Source: Streptomyces lydicus (GTDB lineage: Bacteria > Actinomycetota > Actinomycetes > Streptomycetales > Streptomycetaceae). From it: a stretch of 64,000 bases of DNA. The stretch covers positions 62,001-126,000 of the forward strand of contig NZ_JNZA01000013.1 of NCBI RefSeq assembly GCF_000717345.1, written 5' to 3'. The position numbers and the translations under genes are program-made. The notes under the pieces are model-generated. The model did no database searches, had not been told where the DNA came from, and saw only the letters and a list, made by a program, of their open reading frames with translations. Shown here piece after piece: positions 44,484 through 53,972 of this stretch. Numbering within the stretch: the stretch's first letter is position 1; each line of letters starts with the position of its first letter.

Positions 44484-45854
44484 GTGGAGCCCGATCTGTT
44501 CACCGCCGCCGCCGAAGACCGCCAGGAGAAGGACCCCGCGGGGTCCCCGCTCGCCGTGCGGATGCGCCCGCGCACCCTCGACGAGGTCGTGGGCCAGCAG
44601 CACCTGCTCAAGCCCGGCTCGCCGCTGCGCCGCCTGGTCGGCGAGGGCGACGGGGGTCCGGCGGGGCCGTCCTCGGTGTTCCTGTGGGGGCCGCCCGGCA
44701 TCGGCAAGACGACGCTGGCGTACGTCGTCAGCCAGGCGACGAACAAGCGCTTCGTGGAGCTCTCCGCGATCACCGCCGGGGTCAAGGAGGTCCGGGCGGT
44801 CATCGACGGCGCCCGCCGGGCGTCCGGCGGCTTCGGCAAGGAGACCGTCCTCTTCCTCGACGAGATCCACCGCTTCAGCAAGGCCCAGCAGGACTCCCTG
44901 CTGCCGGCCGTCGAGAACCGCTGGGTCACCCTGATCGCCGCGACGACCGAGAACCCGTACTTCTCGGTCATCTCCCCGCTGCTCTCCCGCTCCCTGCTGC
45001 TGACGCTGGAGCCGCTCACGGACGACGATCTGCGCGGGCTGATGCGGCGCGCGCTGACCGACGCGCGCGGCCTGGCGGGCGCGGTCACCCTCCCCGAGGA
45101 CACCGAGGGCCACCTGCTGCGCATCGCGGGCGGCGACGCCCGGCGGGCGCTGACGGCCCTGGAGGCCGGCGCCGGCTCCGCGCTGGCCAAGGGGGAGAAG
45201 GAGATCACTCTCCGGACGCTGGAGGAGTCCGTCGACCGGGCCGCGGTGAAGTACGACCGGGCCGGCGATCAGCACTACGACGTCGCCAGCGCGCTGATCA
45301 AGTCCATCCGGGGCTCGGACGTCGACGCGGCGCTGCACTATCTGGCGCGCATGATCGAGGCGGGGGAGGACCCGCGGTTCATCGCCCGCCGGCTGATGAT
45401 CTCGGCGAGCGAGGACATCGGCCTGGCGGATCCCACGGCCCTGCAGACCGCGGTGGCGGCCGCCCAGGCGGTGGCCATGATCGGCTTCCCGGAGGCCCGG
45501 ATCACGCTCAGCCAGGCGACCATCGCGCTGGCCCTGGCGCCCAAGTCCAACGCCGCCTACACCGCGATCGACGCCGCGCTGGCCGACGTGCGGGCGGGCA
45601 AGGCCGGCCCGGTGCCGCCCCATCTGCGCGACAGCCACTACAAGGGCGCCCAGAAGCTGGGCCACGGCCAGGGCTACCAGTACCCGCACGACCTCCCGGG
45701 CGGTATCGCCGCCCAGCAGTACGCACCGGACGAGGTGCACGGCGCGCGCTATTACGAGCCCACCCGGCACGGCGCCGAGGCGCGCTACGCCGACGTGGCC
45801 GAGCGGGTCCGCGCCCGCCTGCGCGGCGCCACCGGCGAGGGCACCGCCGAGTAG
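44484..45854 (+). CDS. rarA: recombination factor protein RarA (MgsA)
   Basis: A 456-residue clamp-loader-like AAA+ ATPase that acts at stalled replication forks. Walker A is [11 protein letters not shown], Walker B FLDEIHRF, sensor 1 [21 protein letters not shown], and the C-terminal tetramer part has [23 protein letters not shown] and [16 protein letters not shown], both diagnostic. GTG 44484 is chosen since the -10 box TAGGCT lies 7 bases before it. An alternative GTG at 44478 would add two residues. Confidence 0.93.
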   Translation: MEPDLFTAAAEDRQEKDPAGSPLAVRMRPRTLDEVVGQQHLLKPGSPLRRLVGEGDGGPAGPSSVFLWGPPGIGKTTLAYVVSQATNKRFVELSAITAGVKEVRAVIDGARRASGGFGKETVLFLDEIHRFSKAQQDSLLPAVENRWVTLIAATTENPYFSVISPLLSRSLLLTLEPLTDDDLRGLMRRALTDARGLAGAVTLPEDTEGHLLRIAGGDARRALTALEAGAGSALAKGEKEITLRTLEESVDRAAVKYDRAGDQHYDVASALIKSIRGSDVDAALHYLARMIEAGEDPRFIARRLMISASEDIGLADPTALQTAVAAAQAVAMIGFPEARITLSQATIALALAPKSNAAYTAIDAALADVRAGKAGPVPPHLRDSHYKGAQKLGHGQGYQYPHDLPGGIAAQQYAPDEVHGARYYEPTRHGAEARYADVAERVRARLRGATGEGTAE

Positions 45855-45919
45855 CCGTCCGTACGGGGGCGGGCCCCGGGCCCCGCGGCCCGCGCCGGCC
45901 CGGAGCCGCCGTACAGCTC

Positions 45920-46840
45920 CTAGTCGCCCGCCGCCTCGAAGAGCTGGTGCATCGCCCGGCGCAGCTCCGCCACGTCCCGTACGGGCTCGGGGAAGTCGAA
46001 GCGGGCGTCGAAGGAGCGCTGCTCGGCGTCGGTGCTGCGGTTTTCCGGGGGACGACCCCCGGACCCTCGAACAAAGCGGACCCGGAGGCCGAAGCGGTCC
46101 AGGCCCACCGGCACGGCCCGGTCGCGCAGCCCGCAGAGCTGTGCCCGGTCGCCCAGCAGGGCGCACAGCCCGCGGACCTGGTCGCTGTGGGCCGCGTGCA
46201 GATGCTGGAGCAGCTCCGCCTCGTGCGCGACCAGCGGGTCGGGGACCGCCGCGGCGAAGTCGTCCGGCTCGAAGGACTCGGCGCCCCACAGGTCCTCCAC
46301 CGCGCCCTCGCCGACCTCCAGGCGCAGCATCATCCAGGCGGTCCGCCCGGCCAGGCCCGGTGCCGGGTCCGGCTGCAGCGCCTCACCGAGGCCGAGCAGC
46401 TCGCCGACGGGATGCCGCTCGGCGAGCAGCATCGCCGCCTCGGCGCGCCGGCCGTTGCGTACGGGCGTCAGCCAGCCCGCCACCCAGGCCCGGCCGCGGA
46501 TGCGGTGCGGCACCGAGACCGGCGCCACATCCGTGATCTCCATCACGGCGGTCAGATCATCGTCCTGTGCGTGAGCGGCCGCCCGGGCCGCCGCGGAGTC
46601 CCCAGGAACCAGCAACAGCACGTCCCCGTCCGGTGTCACGGTCCGGCAGACCGGCGCGGAGAGGCCGGTCTCGTCGGGATCCTCGACTCCGGGGATGCTC
46701 AGGGACGCCATACCATGGGACTCGACGAGGGTTCGTACGCGCTCGGCGGCAGTGGGCTGCTGGGCGTCTTCCACGGGACGCGGCTGACCCGACTCGGTGC
46801 TCTGACCAGCACTGGGCAGGGGGATCCCCGGTCGAAACAT
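45920..46840 (-). CDS. HugZ-like split-barrel protein with DUF2470 domain
   Basis: A 306-residue protein. The first two thirds (AERVRTLVESHGMASLSIPG to DPLVAHEAELLQHLHAAHSD) resemble an FMN-binding split barrel of the HugZ type. The end, HSDQVRGLCALLGDRAQLCGLRDRAVPVGLDRFGLRVRFV ... FDFPEPVRDVAELRRAMHQL, is DUF2470 (PF10615). HugZ-type proteins bind or degrade haem. A palindromic repeat has added about ten residues (GSGGRPPEN region). ATG 46840 has AGGAG upstream. An iron box lies 16-34 bases before the start, so iron regulation is likely. Confidence 0.8.
   Translation of the reverse strand: MFRPGIPLPSAGQSTESGQPRPVEDAQQPTAAERVRTLVESHGMASLSIPGVEDPDETGLSAPVCRTVTPDGDVLLLVPGDSAAARAAAHAQDDDLTAVMEITDVAPVSVPHRIRGRAWVAGWLTPVRNGRRAEAAMLLAERHPVGELLGLGEALQPDPAPGLAGRTAWMMLRLEVGEGAVEDLWGAESFEPDDFAAAVPDPLVAHEAELLQHLHAAHSDQVRGLCALLGDRAQLCGLRDRAVPVGLDRFGLRVRFVRGSGGRPPENRSTDAEQRSFDARFDFPEPVRDVAELRRAMHQLFEAAGD
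46045..46062. repeat. palindromic repeat inside the DUF2470 gene
   Basis: CCGGGGG/CCCCCGG arms with an ACGA loop, inside a larger TTCCGGGGGACGACCCCCGG type element that I recall as frequent in Streptomyces. It is in frame and codes for a Gly/Pro/Arg-rich insertion between two conserved stretches of the DUF2470 domain. Confidence 0.55.
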
Positions 46841-46855
46841 GCGTTCTCCTCGCGC

Positions 46856-46874
46856 TAAGGTAAGCCTCACCTAA
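46856..46874. promoter_or_regulatory. iron box (DmdR/IdeR-type operator)
   Basis: TTAGGTGAGGCTTACCTTA on the minus strand (TAAGGTAAGCCTCACCTAA on the plus). It matches 16 of 19 positions of the DtxR-family consensus TTAGGTTAGGCTAACCTAA, and also 16 of 19 of the Streptomyces variant ending GCTCACCTAA. It sits between the divergent DUF2470 gene and rpsD. Confidence 0.8.
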
Positions 46875-46896
46875 CTTACACGGAGGTCCGTTCCAC

Positions 46897-47508
46897 GTGA
46901 ACCAGTCGCGTCCCAAGGTCAAGAAGTCGCGCGCGCTCGGCATCGCGCTGACGCCCAAGGCCGTCAAGTACTTCGAGGCCCGTCCCTACCCGCCCGGCGA
47001 GCACGGCCGCGGCCGCAAGCAGAGCAGTGACTACAAGGTCCGTCTGCTGGAGAAGCAGCGTCTGCGCGCGCAGTACGACATCAGCGAGCGCCAGATGGCG
47101 CGCGCCTACGACCGCGCTCGGAAGGTCGAAGGCAAGACCGGCGAAGCGCTGATCATCGAGCTTGAGCGCCGTCTGGACGCGCTCGTCCTGCGTTCGGGCA
47201 TCGCCCGCACGATCTACCAGGCCCGCCAGATGGTCGTCCACGGCCACATCTCGGTGAACGACCGCAAGGTCGACAAGCCGTCCTTCCGCGTCCGCCCCGG
47301 CGACGTCGTGATGGTCCGCGAGCGCAGCCGCGAGAAGCACCCCTTCCAGGTCGCGCGTGAGGGTGGCTACGCCCCCGACGGTGAGATCCCCCGCTACCTG
47401 GAGGTCAACCTGCCGGCTCTGGCGTTCCGCCTCGACCGGGACCCGAACCGCAAGGAGATCCCGGTGATCTGCGACGAGCAGCTCGTCGTCGAGTACTACG
47501 CCCGCTAA
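46897..47508 (+). CDS. rpsD: ribosomal protein S4
   Basis: A 203-residue S4 with [30 protein letters not shown] as the S4 RNA-binding core. It lacks the N-terminal CxxC zinc-ribbon cysteines (the only Cys lies in VICDEQ), so it is the C-minus, zinc-independent type. It lies alone here rather than in the alpha operon, as is usual in Streptomyces. GTG 46897 has GGAGG 10 bases upstream. The upstream iron box is 22 bases before its start. Confidence 0.95.
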   Translation: MNQSRPKVKKSRALGIALTPKAVKYFEARPYPPGEHGRGRKQSSDYKVRLLEKQRLRAQYDISERQMARAYDRARKVEGKTGEALIIELERRLDALVLRSGIARTIYQARQMVVHGHISVNDRKVDKPSFRVRPGDVVMVRERSREKHPFQVAREGGYAPDGEIPRYLEVNLPALAFRLDRDPNRKEIPVICDEQLVVEYYAR

Positions 47509-47534
47509 GCACCACCGCGCGGCGCAGCACCGCT

Positions 47535-49733
47535 TCAGCCCGCCGTCTCCCCGCCGCTCGCGGAGGGGGAGGCGGCGGGCTCGTTCGTGGCGGGCGACCC
47601 GATCCGCACCGCGCGGCGCGGCCCGGGCACCGGGCCGCGGGCCGGCAGGATCCGCGCCGCCGCCGCGTCCAGGTCGAGCCGGGCGCCCTCCCGTACGGCG
47701 CGCTCGTAGCGCCCGTCCCCCAGCCGCCGGCGTGCCTGCTGCTCGCACAGGGCGTGCGGGCGGCTGAAGTAGCGCGAGCCGAACAACGGCAGCCCCACCG
47801 AGGGCCAGATCCGCTCCGCGGCGCCCTGCAGCACGGCCGCCTCCTCCGCCTCACCCTCACCGGCCACCACCAGCGCCACCAGCTCGATCGCCAGCACCGC
47901 GCCCAGCAGATCGCGGAAGGCGTGGTGGATGCCCAGGCACTCCTCCAGCAGCGCCCGCGCCCGCCCCGCCTCCCCGTCCGACCAGGCCGCGTACGCGAGG
48001 ACGAACAGCGCATACGCCCGGGCCCAGCGCTCGCCGTGGTCCTCGCACACCTCCAGCACGTCCTGGCACAGCCGCACCGCGTCCGCCAGCTCGCCCTGGA
48101 AGGCCACCGCCATCGCCAGCTCGACCTGCCCCATCAGGACATTGCTGTTGAGCTCGCCGATCTCGTGGTAGCGCGCCAGCGCCCCGCGCAGCAGCTCCTC
48201 GGCGCGCGGCATGTCGTCGCAGACCAGCGCCAGACAGCCGGTGCGGTGCAGCGCGTAGGCGGCCGCGGTGGCGTTGCCGGTCCGCTCGGCCTCCTCGCGG
48301 CACTCCTGCAGCGCCCCCAGCGCGCCGACGGTGTCGCCCTGGAGCACCGCGACGTAGCCGGCCACCCACAGCGCCTTCAGCCGCGCCTCGTCGTGGCCGC
48401 CCTCCAGCTCCAGCGCCCGGTCCAGCCAGTGCCGCCCCTCCGCGAGCCGCCCGCAGCCCACCCAGTAGAACCACAGCGTGCCCGCCAGGTACTGGCCCAG
48501 ATGCGTGTCGGACGTGCTCTCCAGGCTGTGTTCCAGCGCGATCCGCAGATTGGGCAGCTCGGCCTCGATCCGGGCCGCGATCTCGGTCTGCCGCGAGCTG
48601 AACCAGTCCAGCTCGCACCAGGTGGCCAGGCCCAGGTACCAGTCGCGGTGCCGGCGCCGCAGCCGCTCGCCGTCCCCCGTCGCGGCCAGCCAGTCCGCGC
48701 CGTAGGCCCGTACGGTGTCCAGCATCCGGTAGCGCACCCCGGCCGCGTTCTCCTCCCGTACGAGGACCGACTGAGCCACCAACTCCCCGACGACGTCGAG
48801 GAGTTCCTCGGTCGGCAGCTCCGGCCCCGAGCAGACGTACTCGGCCGCCTCCAGGTCGAACTGCCCGGCGAAGACCGACAGCCGCGCCCACAGCAGCCGC
48901 TCCTGCGGCGTGCACAGCTCATGGCTCCAGCCGATCGCGCAGCGCAGCGTCTGGTGGCGGGGCGGGGCGCCGCGGGTGGTGCCGGTCAGCAGCCGGAAGC
49001 GGTCGTCGAGCCGGTGCAGCACCTGCTCGACGGAGAGCGCGCGCAGCCGTCCGGCGGCCAGCTCCAGCGCGAGCGGAATGCCGTCCAGGCGCCGGCAGAG
49101 CTCGTCCACCGCGTCCTCGTCGCCGGGCCCGACGCCGAAGCCCGCGACGACGGCCGCGGCGCGGTCGGCGAACAGCGCGGCGGCGTCGGCGGCGTTCATC
49201 GGCGGCAGTGGCAGGACCTGCTCGCCGGGCACCCCGAGCGGCCGCCGCCCGGCGGCCAGCACCCGCAGTCCGGGCGCCCGCCGCAGCAGTGCCGTGATCA
49301 GCTCGGCGCAGGCGTCGACCAGGTGCTCGAAGCCGTCCAGGACGAGCAGCAGCTCACGGTCGGCCAGGTGGTCGCAGAGTGCCGAGCGGAGCGAGCGGGT
49401 GCTGTGGTCGGCCAGTGCCAGCACCTCGGCGACGGCGTGGTCCAGCAGGTGCGGCTCGTGCAGCGAGGCCAGTTCGACCAGCCACACCCCATCGCAGAAG
49501 CGATCCTGCAAGATCGCGCCGGCACGGGCGGCGAGCCGTGACTTCCCCACGCCGCCCATGCCGGTGAGGGTGACCAGCCGGTCCGGCCCCAGCCGCGCCG
49601 CGAGGTCGGCCAGTTCGTCGTCGCGGCCGACGAAGCGGTTCAGTTCCGCGGGGAGATTGCCCGGTCTTCCCGGAGGCCGGGAGCGGTCGGGCGAGAGGCC
49701 GGAGCCGGGCCCGGGGCCCGTGAAGCGTCGCAT
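47535..49733 (-). CDS. STAND/NB-ARC-type ATPase with helical (TPR-like) C-terminus
   Basis: A 732-residue signal-transduction ATPase resembling the middle of AfsR/LuxR-family regulators. Walker A GMGGVGKS is at 58-65, Walker B LLLVLDGFEHLVDACAELI, then RRPLGVPGEQVLPLPPM and GIPLALELAAGRLRALSVEQVLHRL (GLPLALEL motif). The rest is repeated Ala/Leu-rich helices. No N-terminal BTAD and no C-terminal HTH are seen; the frame ends in a Pro/Gly tail. ATG 49733 sits 9 bases after TACGCT, so the transcript may be leaderless. The partner or target is unknown. Confidence 0.8.
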   Translation of the reverse strand: MRRFTGPGPGSGLSPDRSRPPGRPGNLPAELNRFVGRDDELADLAARLGPDRLVTLTGMGGVGKSRLAARAGAILQDRFCDGVWLVELASLHEPHLLDHAVAEVLALADHSTRSLRSALCDHLADRELLLVLDGFEHLVDACAELITALLRRAPGLRVLAAGRRPLGVPGEQVLPLPPMNAADAAALFADRAAAVVAGFGVGPGDEDAVDELCRRLDGIPLALELAAGRLRALSVEQVLHRLDDRFRLLTGTTRGAPPRHQTLRCAIGWSHELCTPQERLLWARLSVFAGQFDLEAAEYVCSGPELPTEELLDVVGELVAQSVLVREENAAGVRYRMLDTVRAYGADWLAATGDGERLRRRHRDWYLGLATWCELDWFSSRQTEIAARIEAELPNLRIALEHSLESTSDTHLGQYLAGTLWFYWVGCGRLAEGRHWLDRALELEGGHDEARLKALWVAGYVAVLQGDTVGALGALQECREEAERTGNATAAAYALHRTGCLALVCDDMPRAEELLRGALARYHEIGELNSNVLMGQVELAMAVAFQGELADAVRLCQDVLEVCEDHGERWARAYALFVLAYAAWSDGEAGRARALLEECLGIHHAFRDLLGAVLAIELVALVVAGEGEAEEAAVLQGAAERIWPSVGLPLFGSRYFSRPHALCEQQARRRLGDGRYERAVREGARLDLDAAAARILPARGPVPGPRRAVRIGSPATNEPAASPSASGGETAG

Positions 49734-49744
49734 GGCACACGGAG

Positions 49745-49750
49745 CGTACT
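49745..49750 (-). promoter_or_regulatory. candidate -10 box of the STAND ATPase gene
   Basis: TACGCT ends 11 bases before ATG 49733 on the minus strand; no clear -35 is seen. Confidence 0.4.
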
Positions 49751-49911
49751 CGGCGGGATGCGGACCGTACAATCACGCCGCCCGGTACCGCTCCGGTTCC
49801 CCGCGTGGCACCGGGAACGGGGTACGGACGGACAGTCACGGCGCGATAAGGTCAAGGTTGCCGTTCGAGCAGGACGAGAGAAGACCGAACCAGTCGGAGA
49901 GTGGTGCCAAC

Positions 49912-50343
49912 GTGTCCGGTGGAGAGGTGGCCGGGATCCTCGTGGCCGTCTTCTGGGCGATCCTCGTGTCGTTCCTCGCCCTCGTGCTGGTGAGGCTCGC
50001 ACAGACGCTGAAGGCGACCACCAAGATGGTGGCCGAGGTGTCCGATCAGGCCGTCCCGCTGCTCGCCGACGCGTCCGCGACCGTCCGCTCCGCGCACACG
50101 CAGCTGGCCCGCGTCGACGCCATCGCCGCCGACGTCCAGGAGGTCACCGCCAACGCCTCCGCGCTCTCCTCGACCGTCTCCTCCGCCTTCGGCGGACCGC
50201 TGGTCAAGGTGGCCGCGTTCGGCTACGGCGTGCGCCGCGCGATCGGCAAGAAGGGCGAACCCGAGCCGAAGCGCACCGTCGTCGGCCGTACCCTGCCCGG
50301 CGCCCGCCGCGGCGGGCGCCGCAACCGCCGTTCCAAGGACTGA
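49912..50343 (+). CDS. DUF948 membrane-anchored protein
   Basis: A 143-residue protein. An N-terminal membrane helix (VAGILVAVFWAILVSFLALVLVRLA) is followed by a helical region of heptads (QTLKATTKMVAEVSDQAVPLLADASATVRSAHTQLARVDAIAADV) typical of DUF948 (PF06103), then a basic tail (RRAIGKKGEPEPKR...). It is likely a coiled-coil membrane protein. The position just upstream of DUF6167 and alaS is conserved in Streptomyces. GTG 49912 is the family start. Confidence 0.85.
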   Translation: MSGGEVAGILVAVFWAILVSFLALVLVRLAQTLKATTKMVAEVSDQAVPLLADASATVRSAHTQLARVDAIAADVQEVTANASALSSTVSSAFGGPLVKVAAFGYGVRRAIGKKGEPEPKRTVVGRTLPGARRGGRRNRRSKD

Positions 50344-50351
50344 TCACCGCG

Positions 50352-50696
50352 ATGTTCCGCCGCGCATTCTGGTTCACCACCGGCGCCGCCGCCGGGGTGT
50401 GGGCCACCAACAAGGTCCACCGAAAGCTGCGCAAGCTTCAGCCCGACAGCCTCGCCGCACAGGCCGCGGACAAGGCCGTCGAGACCGGACACCGGCTGCG
50501 TCAATTTGCATTGGACGTACGCGCCGGAATGGCGGACCGTGAAGAACAGCTGCACGACGCCCTCGGCCTGAGCACGCCGGCCGAGCCGCGCGAGCTGCCC
50601 GCACCGCGCCGCGCGGTGCTCGAACCGCAGTACCGCATCACCAGAACAACCGGACCGCACGGTCTGACCGGACCGACTGGAAAAGAGGACCACTGA
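50352..50696 (+). CDS. DUF6167-family small protein
   Basis: A 114-residue protein. It opens [35 protein letters not shown] and continues with an amphipathic helix [22 protein letters not shown] weak hydrophobic N-terminus could sit at the membrane. Function is unknown. Its TGA overlaps the alaS ATG (TGATG), so alaS translation depends on it. I recall this family from actinobacterial alaS neighbourhoods. Confidence 0.7.
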   Translation: MFRRAFWFTTGAAAGVWATNKVHRKLRKLQPDSLAAQAADKAVETGHRLRQFALDVRAGMADREEQLHDALGLSTPAEPRELPAPRRAVLEPQYRITRTTGPHGLTGPTGKEDH

Positions 50697-53365
50697 TGGA
50701 GTCGGCTGAAATCCGCCGCCGCTGGCTGCGCTTCTTCGAGGAGCGCGGGCACACCGTCGTGCCGTCGGCGTCACTCATCGCGGACGACCCGACGCTGCTG
50801 CTCGTCAACGCGGGCATGGTCCCCTTCAAGCCGCTCTTCCTCGGCGAGGTCAAGCCGCCGTACAAGACCGCCACCAGCGTCCAGAAGTGCGTCCGCACGC
50901 CGGACATCGAAGAGGTCGGCAAGACCACCCGGCACGGCACGTTCTTCCAGATGTGCGGCAACTTCTCCTTCGGTGACTACTTCAAGGAAGGCGCCATCAA
51001 GTACGCCTGGGAGCTGCTGACCAGCTCGCAGGCCGATGGCGGCTACGGCCTCGACCCCGAGCGCCTGTGGATCACCGTCTACCTCGAGGACGACGAGGCC
51101 GAGCGCATCTGGCACGAGGTCATCGGGGTGCCCAAGGAGCGCATCCAGCGCCTGGGCAAGAAGGAGAACTACTGGTCCATGGGCGTCCCGGGCCCCTGCG
51201 GCCCGTGCTCCGAGATCAACTACGACCGCGGCCCCGAGTTCGGCGTCGAGGGCGGCCCGGCCGTCAACGACGAGCGGTACGTGGAGATCTGGAACCTGGT
51301 CTTCATGCAGTACGAGCGCGGCGCGGGCACCGGCAAGGAGGACTTCGAGATCCTCGGTGAGCTGCCCAGCAAGAACATCGACACCGGCCTCGGCCTCGAA
51401 CGCCTGGCGATGATCCTGCAGGACGTACAGAACATGTACGAGACCGACACCCTGCGCGTCGTCATCGACAAGGCCACCGAGCTGACCGGCGTCCGCTACG
51501 GCGCCACGCACGAGAGCGACGTCTCGCTGCGCGTGGTCGCCGACCACATCCGTACGTCCACGATGCTCATCGGCGACGGCGTCACCCCCGGCAACGAGGG
51601 CCGCGGGTACGTCCTGCGCCGCATCATGCGCCGTGCCATCCGCAACATGCGCCTGCTCGGTGCGAGCGGACTGGTCATCGGTGAGCTGCTGGACGTGGTC
51701 ATCAAGACCATGGGTCAGCAGTACCCGGAGCTGCTGGAGGACCGCCGCCGCATCGAGACGGTCGCCCTCGCCGAGGAGGCCGCCTTCGTCAAGACGCTGA
51801 AGGCCGGCACCAACATCCTCGACACCGCCGTCAGCGACACCAAGGCCACCGGCTCCACGGTCCTGCCCGGCGACAAGGCGTTCCTGCTCCACGACACCTG
51901 GGGCTTCCCGATCGACCTCACCCTCGAAATGGCCGCCGAGCAGGGCCTGTCGGTGGACGAGGACGGCTTCCGCCGCCTGATGAAGGAGCAGCGGGAGCGC
52001 GCCAAGGCCGACGCCCAGGCCAAGAAGAGCGGCCACGCCGACCTGTCGGCCTACCGCGAGGTCGCCGACAAGTCCGGCGCCACCGAATTCACCGGCTACG
52101 GCGCCACCGAGGGCGAGTCCAGTGTGGTCGGCCTGCTGGTCAACGGCGTCCCGGCGCCCGCCGCCCACGAGGGCGACGAGGTCGAGGTCGTCCTGGACCG
52201 CACCCCCTTCTACGCCGAGGGCGGCGGCCAGCTCGCCGACACCGGCCGGATCAAGCTGGACTCCGGCGCCGTCGTCGAGGTCCGCGACGTCCAGCAGCCG
52301 GTGCCCGGCGTCACGGTTCACAAGGGCATCGTGCAGGTCGGCGAGGTGGTGCTCGGCTCCGCCGCGTACGCCAGCATCGACGTCACCCGCCGGCGGGCCA
52401 TCGCCCGGGCCCACAGCGCCACCCACCTCACCCACCAGGCGCTGCGCGACGCGCTCGGCCCGACCGCCGCCCAGGCCGGTTCGGAGAACTCCCCGGGCCG
52501 CTTCCGCTTCGACTTCGGCTCGCCGACGGCGGTGCCCGGCACGGTGCTCACCGACGTCGAGCAGAAGATCAACGACGTGCTCGCCCGCGAGCTCGACGTG
52601 CACGCCGAGGTCATGAGCATGGACGAGGCCAAGAAGCAGGGCGCCATCGCCGAGTTCGGCGAGAAGTACGGCGACCGGGTCCGCGTGGTCACCATCGGCG
52701 ACTTCTCCAAGGAGCTGTGCGGCGGCACGCACGTCCACAACACCGCCCAGCTGGGTCTGGTGAAGCTGCTCGGCGAGTCCTCCATCGGCTCCGGCGTCCG
52801 CCGCGTCGAGGCCCTGGTCGGCGTCGACGCCTACCGGTTCCTCGCCCGCGAGCACACGGTCGTCTCCCAGCTCACCGAGCTGGTCAAGGGGCGCCCGGAG
52901 GAGCTGCCGGAGAAGATCTCCGGTGTCCTGGCCAAGCTGAAGGACGCCGAGAAGGAGATCGAGAAGTTCCGCGCCGAGAAGGTGCTGCAGGCCGCCGCCG
53001 GGCTGGCCGAGGGCGCCAAGGACGTCCGCGGGGTGGCGCTGGTCGCCGCCCAGGTGCCGGACGGCACCTCCGCCGACGACCTGCGCAAGCTGGTCCTCGA
53101 CGTCCGCGGCCGGATCCAGGGCGGCCGCCCCGCCGTCGTGGCCCTCTTCTCGGTCGCCAACGGCCGCCCGGTGACGGTCATCGCCACCAACGAGGCCGTC
53201 CGTGAGCGCGGCGTCAAGGCCGGTGACCTGGTCCGTACGGCCGCCAAGACGCTCGGTGGCGGAGGCGGCGGCAAGCCGGACGTCGCCCAGGGCGGCGGCC
53301 AGAACCCCGCCGCGGTGCCCGAGGCCATCGAGGCCGTGGAGCGCCTCGTGGCCGAGGCGGCCTGA
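50696..53365 (+). CDS. alaS: alanyl-tRNA synthetase
   Basis: An 889-residue class II enzyme. The N-terminus [35 protein letters not shown], motif 2 [28 protein letters not shown] and [21 protein letters not shown] are typical. The editing domain metal site is [11 protein letters not shown] with CGGTHVHN. The C-terminal DHHA1 part is rich in Gly and ends [16 protein letters not shown], as usual. It overlaps the upstream gene by one base, and ruvX follows after 5 bases. Confidence 0.97.
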   Translation: MESAEIRRRWLRFFEERGHTVVPSASLIADDPTLLLVNAGMVPFKPLFLGEVKPPYKTATSVQKCVRTPDIEEVGKTTRHGTFFQMCGNFSFGDYFKEGAIKYAWELLTSSQADGGYGLDPERLWITVYLEDDEAERIWHEVIGVPKERIQRLGKKENYWSMGVPGPCGPCSEINYDRGPEFGVEGGPAVNDERYVEIWNLVFMQYERGAGTGKEDFEILGELPSKNIDTGLGLERLAMILQDVQNMYETDTLRVVIDKATELTGVRYGATHESDVSLRVVADHIRTSTMLIGDGVTPGNEGRGYVLRRIMRRAIRNMRLLGASGLVIGELLDVVIKTMGQQYPELLEDRRRIETVALAEEAAFVKTLKAGTNILDTAVSDTKATGSTVLPGDKAFLLHDTWGFPIDLTLEMAAEQGLSVDEDGFRRLMKEQRERAKADAQAKKSGHADLSAYREVADKSGATEFTGYGATEGESSVVGLLVNGVPAPAAHEGDEVEVVLDRTPFYAEGGGQLADTGRIKLDSGAVVEVRDVQQPVPGVTVHKGIVQVGEVVLGSAAYASIDVTRRRAIARAHSATHLTHQALRDALGPTAAQAGSENSPGRFRFDFGSPTAVPGTVLTDVEQKINDVLARELDVHAEVMSMDEAKKQGAIAEFGEKYGDRVRVVTIGDFSKELCGGTHVHNTAQLGLVKLLGESSIGSGVRRVEALVGVDAYRFLAREHTVVSQLTELVKGRPEELPEKISGVLAKLKDAEKEIEKFRAEKVLQAAAGLAEGAKDVRGVALVAAQVPDGTSADDLRKLVLDVRGRIQGGRPAVVALFSVANGRPVTVIATNEAVRERGVKAGDLVRTAAKTLGGGGGGKPDVAQGGGQNPAAVPEAIEAVERLVAEAA

Positions 53366-53370
53366 CGCGC

Positions 53371-53844
53371 GTGAGTGAGATGCGACGCGGCCGGCGCCTC
53401 GCGGTGGATGTCGGGGACGCCCGTATCGGGGTCGCCTCGTGCGACCCCGACGGGGTCCTCGCCACCCCGGTCGAGACCGTGCCGGGACGTGACGTCCCGT
53501 CAGCGCACCGCCGGCTCAAGGCGATCGTCGACGAGTACGAGCCGCTGGAAGTCGTGGTCGGCCTGCCCCGCTCCCTCAGTGGGGGAGAGGGGCCGGCCGC
53601 GGCCAAGGTCCGGGCCTTCGCCCAGGAGCTGGCAAAGAACATCGCACCCGTAGGGGTCCGGCTGGTCGACGAGCGGATGTCGACGGTCACCGCGACCCAG
53701 GGCCTGCGGGCCTCGGGGGTGCGGAGCAAGAAGGGCCGTTCGGTGGTCGACCAGGCCGCCGCGGTGGTCATCCTGCAGAGCGCGCTGGAGACCGAACGCG
53801 TCTCCGGGGAACCTCCGGGCGAGGGCGTCGAAGTGGTCATCTGA
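53371..53844 (+). CDS. ruvX: YqgF/RuvX pre-16S rRNA nuclease-family protein
   Basis: A 157-residue RNase H-fold protein. The signature parts are RRLAVDVGDARIGVASCDPDG, VVVGLPRSLSGGEGPAAAKV, RLVDERMSTVTATQGLRASGVRSKKGRSVVDQAAAVVIL. Members process the 5' end of 16S rRNA. The acidic residues (D of AVDVGD, DE of VDERM, D of VDQAA) are present. GTG 53371 starts 5 bases after alaS, so they are co-transcribed. Confidence 0.92.
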   Translation: MSEMRRGRRLAVDVGDARIGVASCDPDGVLATPVETVPGRDVPSAHRRLKAIVDEYEPLEVVVGLPRSLSGGEGPAAAKVRAFAQELAKNIAPVGVRLVDERMSTVTATQGLRASGVRSKKGRSVVDQAAAVVILQSALETERVSGEPPGEGVEVVI

Positions 53845-53972
53845 TCGCGATACGGTAACGTGCCGCGCGATGCGGCGGCGGTTCGAACAGCCGCACGTGC
53901 AAGTAGAGGCGGATCCGTACAGCAAGCGCGCTGCCAGGCCGGAGCGCACCGCCTCTCGGCTCTAGGGGATCG

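Noticed and set aside
50771..52855. A 694-codon minus-strand frame opposite alaS
   Set aside because: alaS is unambiguous on the plus strand; this is an antisense shadow.
53574..53600. A CTCAGTGGGGGAGAG string in ruvX, resembling the palindromic repeats
   Set aside because: It codes for the conserved LPRSLSGGEGP motif of the family, so it is native sequence.
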